64,000 bases of DNA from Paramoeba atlantica. Lineage: Eukaryota > Discosea. Made by a program: the position numbers and the translations under genes. The notes under the pieces were generated by a model that worked only from the letters and a program-made list of their open reading frames with translations, searched no databases and was not told the origin of the DNA. Below, one piece after another: positions 52,451-60,960 of this stretch. Positions within the stretch are counted from its first letter, which is position 1. Each line of letters opens with the position of its first letter. The stretch lies in NCBI GenBank assembly GCA_977017575.1, contig CDRNVI010000023.1, forward strand, positions 1 to 64,000. The letters run 5' to 3'.

Positions 52451-53364
52451 TCTTGACCTACAAATTATGAGGAGATTCTGGTGCAGTCATTGCACTGCTA
52501 AGTTACGTGTGCGACTGTACACGGTGTATACTTGCGCACGTAAAACTGCACCGAACCCGCACCGAAACTCTACCCGAAGCTTCGAGAACTTTACAGGAGT
52601 TGACTTCGCTGGACGAAGTCTAATCCGACTCATCTGTTTGCTCTTACTCTAGTATGTTATTCGTAAAGAAGAGACTTCGCCTCCCTATTGTCCATAATAT
52701 GGTGTTTTGGCTTTACGGATGTGAGATAACTCGTTATGTTGTTCTCTGAGAGATACGAAAAAGCTCCTGGGCAACTCCAAAAAAAAGATAGCTGAAAACG
52801 GAAAACTGAGCATTTTATCGTTCAATTACAATTTGCTGTGCATGGATTTTTTATAACATTTGGCATTTTGAAAATTCTTTTGCGAAATGTGTGCAGTTAT
52901 CGACGATCTTGATGCTGTTGCAGGTGATCCAGATCCTCGGGTTTAAGTCAGGTGTCCCTAACAAATTGCAAAACCAATGCCTTTTTCCTTGCGGATATCT
53001 CAGAAGAAAAGTGGATCTAAACTTTGACGTCTTCAGAGACGCAGGTGCTGCGACAAAGGCGAACGAATTTTTTGTTCCTCTGTAGTAAAGAGTTCCTCTC
53101 CTGTTTAGAGCAGCAAAGTTATGATAACTGGTCTCAGCAGAGAAATACAAGAACGTACGGTATCTAAGATCAAACGGCAATGGAAATCAGATGAAGCATA
53201 AATATTATTGTATTCTCTATTGTATTCTTAAGATGCCCATCTAGCTTAGTTGTGTTTTTACTCATATAGTTGTGTTTTTTTACTCATATAGTTGTGTTTT
53301 TTTACTCATATAGTTGTGTTTTTTTACTATGATACACTCGTGCTTTTAAATTATTGCTACCCCC
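52451..53364. other. intergenic, no gene seen, tandem repeat at its end
   Basis: About 0.9 kb with short chance frames on both strands. A GCACCGAACCCGCACCGAAA motif near 52,545 resembles one at about 7,907. The tandem T-run repeat (53,247-53,330) lies directly before the next gene. Confidence 0.45.
53247..53330 (+). repeat. 22-bp tandem repeat with T-run and ATAG, four copies
   Basis: Four near-identical copies of TTGTGTTTTTTTACTCATATAG, just 35 bases before an ATG. Each unit has a pyrimidine tract followed by an AG, the composition of a kinetoplastid trans-splice acceptor, so the array could offer several acceptor sites (inference). Confidence 0.75.
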
Positions 53365-54387
53365 ATGCAGAAAGCGAAACCTACACTACAAACCTTGCGA
53401 GAACGCTCCCCCGAAGCCGAGCTCCGTGAAACAGAGACAGAACCCTCCACGGAAAAACAACTCCTCGTGGAGTCTTCTTCACAGGAGATCCGCCTGCACT
53501 GGCCCAGCGCTCTACCCCGACCCGGGCCCTTTGTGGACTTTGGGGACACCCCTAGCAGTGCGTTTCCCACCCCTGCGACGTTCTCGGACCCTTTGCCGAG
53601 TTCCTCCGTCGCCCCCTCACATGGACACTCACTGCCGGGTCCCACCCCCTCGGGTACTAAGAGCAACACCCACCCGACCCTATCCCCGGTACTCTCGGGT
53701 GTACAACCCAAGAGGGCAACCCAGCCGGGGCGTACCCCCGAGGGAGAGGACTGGCCCGATGCCATGGACTCCCCTATTGTGGGCTACGGTCGGGTAAAAG
53801 GGCTCCCACGAGAGGGAATGCCCCCAAGTGTGTCACCCGAGACCACAGAAGTCCACAACCCCTCGGGAGCCCCACAACGTGGCGCCGAGCACACTGGGGG
53901 AACGGTGCTCGAGACAAACGTCCAAGGGCGTAGTGGAAATAAAAAAGAGAGTGAAAAAGTGGATACGGGGGATAAGGCTGGACGGTTCCCCCCTCCCCCA
54001 CCCCCACCGGTGTCACGGCTTCTGATCACCGGGGTGCCGCTGTGCTCTCGTGAGTGGCATGATAAAGTGTGGTCGAGGTGGTATCACTGGGTGGTCGCCT
54101 GGTGGGAGAGAAACAAAAGCTATCCCCCACCCCCTCTGTGGGAAGAGAAAACGGCCAAGGAGGATGCAGCTGAGAAATCAGAGACGAAAGCAGAGTCTGT
54201 GGAAGAGACTCAGGACGTACACGGGGGAAATCCGTACTCTCTTGAGCAGTGGCGTAAATACTGTGCATTCTGGTGGAATTACATGAACCAAGCCTATTTC
54301 TGGAGTCAGGCTGCCGCAGTACCTGCGCCGAATGTGGAGTTATCCGCGGCTTGGGTTTCACAGCTCTACGACCCTTCGGAGCACTAG
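53365..54387 (+). CDS. unknown protein, disordered N-terminus and Trp-rich C-terminal region
   Basis: A 340-residue protein. Residues about 1-210 are Pro/Ser/Thr/Glu-rich without recognisable domain. From about 215 on comes a more ordered part: RLLITGVPLCSREWHDKVW, then WYHWVVAWWERNKSYPPPPL, a charged coiled-coil-like stretch, and EQWRKYCAFWWNYMNQAYFW before VSQLYDPSEH. The ordered part has about fifteen Trp/Tyr residues, suggesting aromatic packing or Pro-peptide binding. I do not recognise a family. The ATG directly follows the tandem T-run repeat and there is no in-frame upstream ATG. Strong non-repetitive C-terminal sequence makes it a probable real gene. Confidence 0.6.
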   Translation: MQKAKPTLQTLRERSPEAELRETETEPSTEKQLLVESSSQEIRLHWPSALPRPGPFVDFGDTPSSAFPTPATFSDPLPSSSVAPSHGHSLPGPTPSGTKSNTHPTLSPVLSGVQPKRATQPGRTPEGEDWPDAMDSPIVGYGRVKGLPREGMPPSVSPETTEVHNPSGAPQRGAEHTGGTVLETNVQGRSGNKKESEKVDTGDKAGRFPPPPPPPVSRLLITGVPLCSREWHDKVWSRWYHWVVAWWERNKSYPPPPLWEEKTAKEDAAEKSETKAESVEETQDVHGGNPYSLEQWRKYCAFWWNYMNQAYFWSQAAAVPAPNVELSAAWVSQLYDPSEH

Positions 54388-54679
54388 GGGTAAGATGTTT
54401 AGCGCAGAGTAGTAAATTACCGACTATTGATTTTGATTTTTTGATGAAAACACATGTAACAAAACGCGCACGAATACGACACGATTCTGGGTTTAAATCA
54501 ATTCATTTTTTGTACATTCGTAATACGCGATGGTGTACACGTTCGTTTAACGTTTGGTTAACGAATTAACTTTTGGATTCCTGTTCTTTTCTTATTTATT
54601 GGTCAATCGAATTCCGTAGCATGCTATTAGAAAGGATTTGATTTAGCACTATAATTTTCTTTCCATCTGCTTTTTTCCA

Positions 54680-54985
54680 ATGTTTAGCTATACCGCTTTC
54701 TTGTTCAAGGGGCAGTACAAGACGCGACTTAAAACGCGAATGGTGGGCTACGTGGAAAAGGTTTGCCGACGAAAAATTCGAAACTGTTTTGTGGCGCTGC
54801 GCAGTGAGGCCAACACGGGATACTTTAGAACGTACATGAAAACTGACGCAGAACTTTTAGACCAAACTCGAAAGATTCAGAGAGTGAAGTTTGATCCCGT
54901 TGTAGGACGCATGTGCGTACACAAAGAATGTAAACTCAAAGGTCCATTTTTGCTAAAGTCACATATCGCAATTGCAAAGTCTTAG
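54680..54985 (+). CDS. mitochondrial ribosomal protein bL33m
   Basis: A 101-residue basic protein. The middle and end match the L33 fold as in animal MRPL33: VALRSEANTGYFR corresponds to RMVSEAGTGFCF, and RVKFDPVVGRMCVHKECKLKG to LHYDPVVKQRVLFVEKKK. It belongs to the large subunit of the mitochondrial ribosome. The about 30-residue N-terminal extension (MFSYTAFLFKGQYKTRLKTR) probably includes the targeting signal. The zinc cysteines of some bacterial L33 forms are absent, as in mitochondrial relatives. The short length makes the call motif-based, but the two blocks align in order and spacing. A pyrimidine tract (about 54,655-54,677) precedes the ATG. Confidence 0.75.
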   Translation: MFSYTAFLFKGQYKTRLKTRMVGYVEKVCRRKIRNCFVALRSEANTGYFRTYMKTDAELLDQTRKIQRVKFDPVVGRMCVHKECKLKGPFLLKSHIAIAKS

Positions 54986-55151
54986 TATGATATTCACACA
55001 TTTGGCTATTCATCGATCCCACAGATTTGTGATTAGGTGAGAACATTGTGACACTCGACTCAAAAACATTTTATGATTCTCATACTCAATCATTTTTCAT
55101 ACTTCTCATTCCCAAGAAGACTATCTAAAAACGAGTTTTTACGTTTTAAGT

Positions 55152-56045
55152 ATGGATTTCGGTCCTCCGTCACGAAAAAAACGTTGTATCGTACCCGTGG
55201 GTACTACTACAGGCCAAAATAAGGCTGCGCAAAACGCGAGCAGAAGCAAGGCGTCACGTATCAGAGGGGCAACGCTGCCACCGGAGTACGACCTTGCCCG
55301 ATTTACACAGAATTTATACAGCCAACATACAGCGCACTACAATATTGACGATGAATATGAGACATTGAATTCTCAACATTTGCCATTTTCCTGGTCTACT
55401 GAAACTGCCGCGTGTGAATGGACCGGCGTTCAGTGCAATACAAACGGGACTATTTTGATTATTTATTGGGCTGATCAGCTGCTTCGAGGCTCACCAGAAT
55501 GGCATTTCTTACCTTCGTCCTTGAAAATCCTTGAACTAGGCGCGAGAAGCACAGCCAAGGACTATGACGGAAAATCGAAATCCAGTTATCTGTCAAAGGG
55601 AGTGATGGGAAATCGAATCTCCGGTACTGTGAAATGGGACATGCTGCCTTCAAGTCTTGAGACTTTGGGGTTAGGAGAGAATGAATTTAGTAAAGAGTGT
55701 GATATCGGAGCTCTACCGAAAAACATGCAAGAAATTGACGTTTTCTATAACAACCTAGACGGCCCATTAGTATTCACTCATTGTCCACAAGACATTCGCG
55801 TGTGCATTTTGGCAAGAAATTCCTTTTCTGGGCTGGTTGATTTCTCACAGCTTCCCCACACGCTTTCTATTTTGAGCATTAGCTATAATAATCTGGAAGG
55901 ATGGTTAGACACTCGAGCACTACCCCCAAAAATGATACTACATGGCATAAACGCGGAATGGCTCTCGTATGACCATGTTCGGCTTCAAGATAGCAAGTCA
56001 TTGAGCGGTTGCATGCCCTACTTTAAGCAGGTATTCGAAACCTAG
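55152..56045 (+). CDS. LRR family protein 5
   Basis: A 297-residue family member. Leader with a basic patch (RKKRC), then RIRGATLPPEYDLARF. The cap carries an insertion of about 20 residues, and the two-cysteine core ACEWTGVQC is intact, followed by LLRGSPEWHFLPSS. About six repeats follow, some degenerate, e.g. LPSSLETLGLGENEF and LPKNMQEIDVFYNNL. It is closest in layout to protein 4 (same long insertion between cap and first repeats, the GSPxWxxLP link). It is followed 236 bp later by LRR protein 6, the only adjacent pair in the window. Confidence 0.82.
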   Translation: MDFGPPSRKKRCIVPVGTTTGQNKAAQNASRSKASRIRGATLPPEYDLARFTQNLYSQHTAHYNIDDEYETLNSQHLPFSWSTETAACEWTGVQCNTNGTILIIYWADQLLRGSPEWHFLPSSLKILELGARSTAKDYDGKSKSSYLSKGVMGNRISGTVKWDMLPSSLETLGLGENEFSKECDIGALPKNMQEIDVFYNNLDGPLVFTHCPQDIRVCILARNSFSGLVDFSQLPHTLSILSISYNNLEGWLDTRALPPKMILHGINAEWLSYDHVRLQDSKSLSGCMPYFKQVFET

Positions 56046-56281
56046 GTAATTTGTCTCACCTACGTAGATAATTTACATTGCTGTGCAGTGGGTGAGCAAT
56101 TGTACGATGTATAATAATAGATAATGCCAGATCTGTATAACGCACGACTGAATACTACAAAATTGCATGCCGTTTGTTTTCTCTTGAGATGATATTATCC
56201 GTGTAGTAATCAACAAATATTTTACACAATGTAGGTTACGCGTATTTTTCGGATTGTTTTTCATTCATTCTAGAGGAAAAT

Positions 56282-57181
56282 ATGTGTACTAGTATGCCAT
56301 CTGTACGATTCATCAATAGTGAAGAGTGTCCACAGGATAGTCGTTCGGGAGCTTCTCGTCCAGCTAAAGTACGAGGCGCAGTGCTACCACAAGAGTACGA
56401 ACTGGCTCGGCTATTTGAAGAAGTGGAAAATCCGCATTCTTCATGGAAGGTAGATACCCCTGCCACCGAGTGGAACGGGCTAAATATTGATTCTTACTGC
56501 TGGTCAGACGAACTCCCGAAGTTGTATCACTATCCACAGCAAGAGCACAACATGTTTACTCCAAAAGGATATGAGTGGTCCACAAAAGGGGTACGAAAGA
56601 TTATTATTAATCGGCGAAGACTCCGCGGGAAATTGAATCTCCGGTACATTCCTTATTCCGTTACTTTTTTTCACGCTGGACATAACGAGCTCACAGGTAC
56701 TGTCCAACTGGACTCCCTTCCTCCATCTCTTCTGTACCTAAACCTTTCCCATAATCAATTTAGCGGATCCGTAGATCTGATTTCCCTCCCCAAAAGTTTG
56801 CAGATATTATTTCTAGAAAATAATAAATTTTCGGGGAACGTCTGCTTCAGCAAACTACCACGCGACATAAGAGACGTGTGTTTGAAAGGCAATGCCCTTG
56901 TGGGAGCCCCAGATTTACAAAATTTGCCTCCATCCCTGACGTACCTTGGTCTTTCGTCAAATCATTTTCATGGATATGTGACGTTCGAGTCGCTTCCCGA
57001 AAGTCTTAGCCTGTATTTGAACGACAACATCGCACTTTATGGCAAATTAGTAAAAGAATGTCTTCCATGGGGTGTATATATTTGTACGACCGGAACCAAC
57101 ATCACAGTGCATCAACCTCCAAAACGGGATGCGTTATCCAAACGGAGAGTATGTTTTGATTCGGCATTGCAATACGTGTAA
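56282..57181 (+). CDS. LRR family protein 6
   Basis: A 299-residue member with motif KVRGAVLPQEYELARLF. The cap lacks the cysteines (ATEWNGLNI) and the segment after it is expanded (about 95-125). Then come LRGKLNLRYIPYSV and about seven repeats, the central ones very regular (LPPSLLYLNLSHNQFSG, LPKSLQILFLENNKFSG). The tail is basic (KRDALSKRR). It pairs in tandem with protein 5, but their caps differ, so the pair is an old duplication or an independent insertion. Confidence 0.82.
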   Translation: MCTSMPSVRFINSEECPQDSRSGASRPAKVRGAVLPQEYELARLFEEVENPHSSWKVDTPATEWNGLNIDSYCWSDELPKLYHYPQQEHNMFTPKGYEWSTKGVRKIIINRRRLRGKLNLRYIPYSVTFFHAGHNELTGTVQLDSLPPSLLYLNLSHNQFSGSVDLISLPKSLQILFLENNKFSGNVCFSKLPRDIRDVCLKGNALVGAPDLQNLPPSLTYLGLSSNHFHGYVTFESLPESLSLYLNDNIALYGKLVKECLPWGVYICTTGTNITVHQPPKRDALSKRRVCFDSALQYV

Positions 57182-58531
57182 AGTATGTTATTGGTAAGTG
57201 CATGTAAAGTACAATGTAAAGTGAATGCAGAATGTGTGCAATGGGAAGTTGGCAACAGAAGCCTCTACAACGATTCGGTAGAAATGCTGCCATCTACATC
57301 TCCAATAGTACAGGAATGAAAGTCGCGAGAGTCTTGCTCGTTTGCTTTTAACAAGCATGGCGCGGGTGAAAGGGCGAGTATCGAGGAGTATCGGGAGGAC
57401 GTGAAAAAGATTTTAAAGGAGCACGGTGATACAAGAATCGGAAAATGTTCTAGAAAAGGGATAAAAAGCTTATGAAAAAATGACCAAGAGTGAAATGAAA
57501 GAAACAACAGAGTGAGTCAAATAGACAAAAAAACGAAAAAAAACGTAGTAGTTTACTGCGAAAACACCGTAAGGCACTTTATTTTAAAGAACAAATAGAC
57601 ACAATTAGCTACTCTTATGCACTATGCAATATTGCTTTTTACACCGAACTTTTTGTAGTACTGTATTTGTTCGTTACATTTCACTGTTGTATGCGTGACG
57701 TACATATTCATAGCTCGATCATACGCTTACCCATTTAAAGCCTCTTTTCCCTTTCTAACTCTGTTGAAAACCATTTTGGCATGCTGGCCCACCATATTCA
57801 AGGGGCATTGAGGATTCCGGACCTCTGCGAAAATCATTCCACAAAGTCGGGGCTCCGTAGAAGTTTACTGCTTACTACTTAAGAGCTCCTGGACAGGAGT
57901 CACTCCTCTAAGAATAGTAAAGTAAAGAATATGAAGTTGCTGTCAGAAAAGCGAAAACAAAACTTTTACATTGTGTACCCCTTGACGACCAAACTATACT
58001 TACTTTTCTTGTTTTCAACTTCTCCACATGAAACTTCTTCCCTGGAAAGAAGGGGGGGATAACAAAAAAAACTGATATGGTTGTCGAGTTGAGCAATTCT
58101 TTAACTTATCTACCTGTTTTTTCTAACAGGTGTATTTACTCCCACTATAGTGGGTCGGCAAAAAAAAACGCGCATGGTGAAGCATCCGAATTGGCTGAAA
58201 ACGATAGTCACTCCTCTCGCGGAGTAGTACCCCGAACATTATATTATTATTCATTCTGCATCTTCCAAACTTCGCGAAGTCTTTGCCGTTGAAGATGCAC
58301 AGGGTGAGACTGGATGTTTCAATCCTCTAAAGAACACAAAAAAAGATTTTCGGCAATTTTGAAAAAGCAAATAAAGAGAATCACCTAAGTAATTTATTCC
58401 AGGGTTTTAAATTTTCCCCAACCTCGTTTTTTGTGTAAAACACAACCTATCATTCACCCATAATTTATACCCCGCATTGGGCTTCTCTCTTTCTTACATT
58501 TTCATTCACCTAGTAAAGTGACATTTTCGTA
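57182..58531. other. longest intergenic region of the cluster, no gene seen
   Basis: About 1.35 kb with only short chance frames. Small inverted repeats include CCCACTATAGTGGG near 58,140. The length is several times the cluster average; it may hold a diverged non-coding RNA or an old insertion, but I found no tRNA, snRNA or spliced-leader signature by eye. Confidence 0.5.
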
Positions 58532-59944
58532 ATGTTGATTGATCCCGCTGAATGGACAGACAAGCGCACGGTCACAAAATGCGAACGAGCAGGGTGTGGT
58601 CGTCGTTTCTTCGGGGTTCGCCGAAAAAATCACTGTCGTCAGTGTGGTCACGTATTCTGCACGCCCTGCACCGTCCGAATGCCGGACTCCGAGAAGAATC
58701 TCATTAAAGTTTGTCTGTCGTGTGGTAAGCGCGCCCGCCAGGAGTCCACGTTTCGTGAATCTGCGTTGGACCCCGCAAAGGATTCTGATATGGCCACTGG
58801 GGAGAAACCTCCAACACTCCCGGAACTTCGACCTTCCACGCCAGTGATGCGAAGGCGTAAGATTTGTGTTCTTGGCCTCCGTGGGGTGGGAAAGAGTGCT
58901 TTGCTGGCCTCTTTTGTGCAAGGCGGGTTCCGTGGCACCTACAACCCCACTACCAGTCAAGGCTCCGTCCTCGCCCACCGCACTGTGAACCAGATTCCCT
59001 ATGAGCTCGTTCTGCTGGACACCCCGGGGATGGAGGAGGCTACCACATGGACCTTCCCTCCCATCCTTAGCATTGGCACCCACGGGTACGTCCTTCTCTA
59101 CGCCGTAAGCCACCCCGCCTCCTTCCACGCCGTACGCAGCCTCCACGAAAAAGTCATCGAATGCGCCGCCCCGGAGACGCCCATCCTGCTCGTCGGCACC
59201 TGCTGCGGCGAGGAAACCACCCCCCTACCCCCAACGCACCTCACCCACACTCACCCCGCACCCGAACAAACCCCCGGCCCCCACGCCCCCCTCTCCCCCT
59301 CCCCCCCTCCCCAACCCCTCCCCACCACCACCCCACGTCGTGTACCCCCCTCCCCCACCCCTCCTCCCCACGGGGCATCCCCCTCCCACCCTCCCCCGCT
59401 CCCCCTCCCCCCCACCGCTACCCCCACCCGTCCCTCCCCCTCCCCTCCCCGTGGCTCCTCCTCCATCTCCACTCCCCGTCCCCAGGCCTCTGCTGCAACA
59501 ACAACAGCAGTAGCCGCAGTGACAGGGGACAGCCCCACCCCGGGGAGTAGCAGTACTACGGCTACTACCACCACAGAGCCTCCCCCGACGCTCCTCTCCA
59601 CCCCTCCCCCCGGGAGTGCTCCTCTGTTCCACCCGTTGCACGCGACGGGGGGCGTGGAGGAGGACCCCGCGGGGGGAGGGGGGATGGTAGAGGGGGGGAT
59701 GGAAGAGGAGGAGGTGGAGCCGATTGCGGCACGGAGGAAACGGGCGGTGAGTGTGGAGGAGGGGGAGCGGCTCGCGGAGGCCCTGGGGTGTCCGTTTATG
59801 GAGTGTAGTGCACGGACGGGGCTCCATGTGGAGCAGGTGTTTTTGTCCGTGGTGGAGAGGATACAGGGGTTGGAGAATAAGAGAAGGCCAAGGGAGGGGT
59901 GGGGGAGGGTTGAAAATTTGTTGTGTAGGAGTTTTGTAAAATGA
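58532..59944 (+). CDS. FYVE-finger Ras/Rheb-like GTPase
   Basis: A 470-residue fusion. Residues 17-64 form a FYVE-type zinc finger with all eight cysteines (C17, C22, C35, C38, C43, C46, C61, C64) and the basic RRKNHCRQCG motif that binds PI3P on endosomes; the first Cys pair is spaced C-x4-C instead of C-x2-C. Residues about 109-220 begin a small GTPase: G1 GLRGVGKSAL (115-124) and G3 DTPGMEE (164-170). The G4 position reads LVGTCCGEE rather than NKxD, so guanine recognition is doubtful. A Pro/Ser/Thr-rich insert of about 180 residues separates it from G5 (MECSARTGLHVEQVF). FYVE-Ras-like fusions are, as I recall, known in trypanosomatids. The insert lies in a skew-flip GC island. Likely an endosomal regulator (inference). 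Confidence 0.82.
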   Translation: MLIDPAEWTDKRTVTKCERAGCGRRFFGVRRKNHCRQCGHVFCTPCTVRMPDSEKNLIKVCLSCGKRARQESTFRESALDPAKDSDMATGEKPPTLPELRPSTPVMRRRKICVLGLRGVGKSALLASFVQGGFRGTYNPTTSQGSVLAHRTVNQIPYELVLLDTPGMEEATTWTFPPILSIGTHGYVLLYAVSHPASFHAVRSLHEKVIECAAPETPILLVGTCCGEETTPLPPTHLTHTHPAPEQTPGPHAPLSPSPPPQPLPTTTPRRVPPSPTPPPHGASPSHPPPLPLPPTATPTRPSPSPPRGSSSISTPRPQASAATTTAVAAVTGDSPTPGSSSTTATTTTEPPPTLLSTPPPGSAPLFHPLHATGGVEEDPAGGGGMVEGGMEEEEVEPIAARRKRAVSVEEGERLAEALGCPFMECSARTGLHVEQVFLSVVERIQGLENKRRPREGWGRVENLLCRSFVK

Positions 59945-60124
59945 CAGTAGAACGTGCTTTTTTTATCAAAATGCCATCTTGAGTTTGAAAAAAATGAGGT
60001 TCGTTGAATAAGACTGCAATTTTTTATAGGGATTCTTGTATTCCTACACATTTGTGCATTGTATTGACACACATCTTCCAACTAGTCTTTTTACGTGTCC
60101 CACGTCCTTTCCGTTCCCAAATAC

Positions 60125-60682
60125 ATGTACAGCTGCGTCTCTCGAGCCAACGCTGTTCTCGGAACCGCTGCATGGACACTTGCGCTAATGGCCACCGCTC
60201 TTGCGCTGTCCTCTCACCTCATTAACTACCGCAATCCGCCTCACCCCACCGTCTCTCTGGACGTCGGAGTGTTACGACTTCATCAGCGCACGTTTAACGA
60301 GACAATCAAACATGATGCTGCGGCACTACGCATTGATATGGATGCCGATCTCTCCCCCTTGTGGAACTGGAACGTCAAGCATATTTTTATCTACCTTGTG
60401 GCGCGCTACTCCACCACAGCCTTTCCGGACAATGAGGTCATGGTGTGGGATCGTATAGTAAACAACCGCGAGCAGACATTCTTGTCGGTTCACACACGAG
60501 CAAAGTACTGTCTCGAGGACAACGGCAACCATACCCTGCTGGGGACCAATGTCACGTTTAACCTACGCTGGCGTGTGATGCCGCGCGTTGGTAGTCACCC
60601 GTTCGGGGAGGCCACCGCCCCTCATGAGATCTGCACGGTGAAGTTCCCGTCGGAATATAATTTTGACGTAACGCCGTATTGA
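60125..60682 (+). CDS. SPC3: signal peptidase complex subunit 3
   Basis: A 185-residue type II membrane protein of the ER signal peptidase complex, an accessory subunit that helps the catalytic Sec11 cut signal peptides. Seen: the conserved start MYSCVSRANAVLGTAAWTL, matching the SRANSLF start of animal SPCS3, one N-terminal membrane segment, then DADLSPLWNWNVKHIFIYLV and VMVWDRIV, which align with the FDWNVKQLFLYL and VLWDKIV blocks, N-linked sites in the lumenal part, and the ending FPSEYNFDVTPY. Start ATG 60,125; the in-frame GTG before it is not credible in a eukaryote. Confidence 0.92.
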   Translation: MYSCVSRANAVLGTAAWTLALMATALALSSHLINYRNPPHPTVSLDVGVLRLHQRTFNETIKHDAAALRIDMDADLSPLWNWNVKHIFIYLVARYSTTAFPDNEVMVWDRIVNNREQTFLSVHTRAKYCLEDNGNHTLLGTNVTFNLRWRVMPRVGSHPFGEATAPHEICTVKFPSEYNFDVTPY

Positions 60683-60960
60683 AGTGATACACGTTTCGTT
60701 TACATCGAAGGGAACAAGAGACTGCGCTATGCGTCTACGTTAGGCAGCAGTCGAATTTTACAGTGGGACCTGTATTTTACAGTGGTACAATTGTAGGTTC
60801 TCTTTATTTTGTAGGTTGATTCAAGCATTTTATTCCTATCATGCTGAAAAAGACGGAAAAAAGATGTACTGGTCAACGAGCATTTATTTTAAGGGAGCTT
60901 AGTAGCTTCAGTTTAGTTTATCCTTTAAGCTCTCCACTATTTCCTTTCACCATTTTTATC

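Noticed and set aside
53247-53330. Tandem repeats considered as a CRISPR array
   Set aside because: Units are contiguous, with no spacers, in eukaryotic DNA and without cas genes.
57182-58531. Search for tRNA, snRNA or spliced-leader RNA genes in the longest gap
   Set aside because: No paired A/B-box, U6-like or spliced-leader-like sequence could be recognised by eye; a covariance-model scan would decide.
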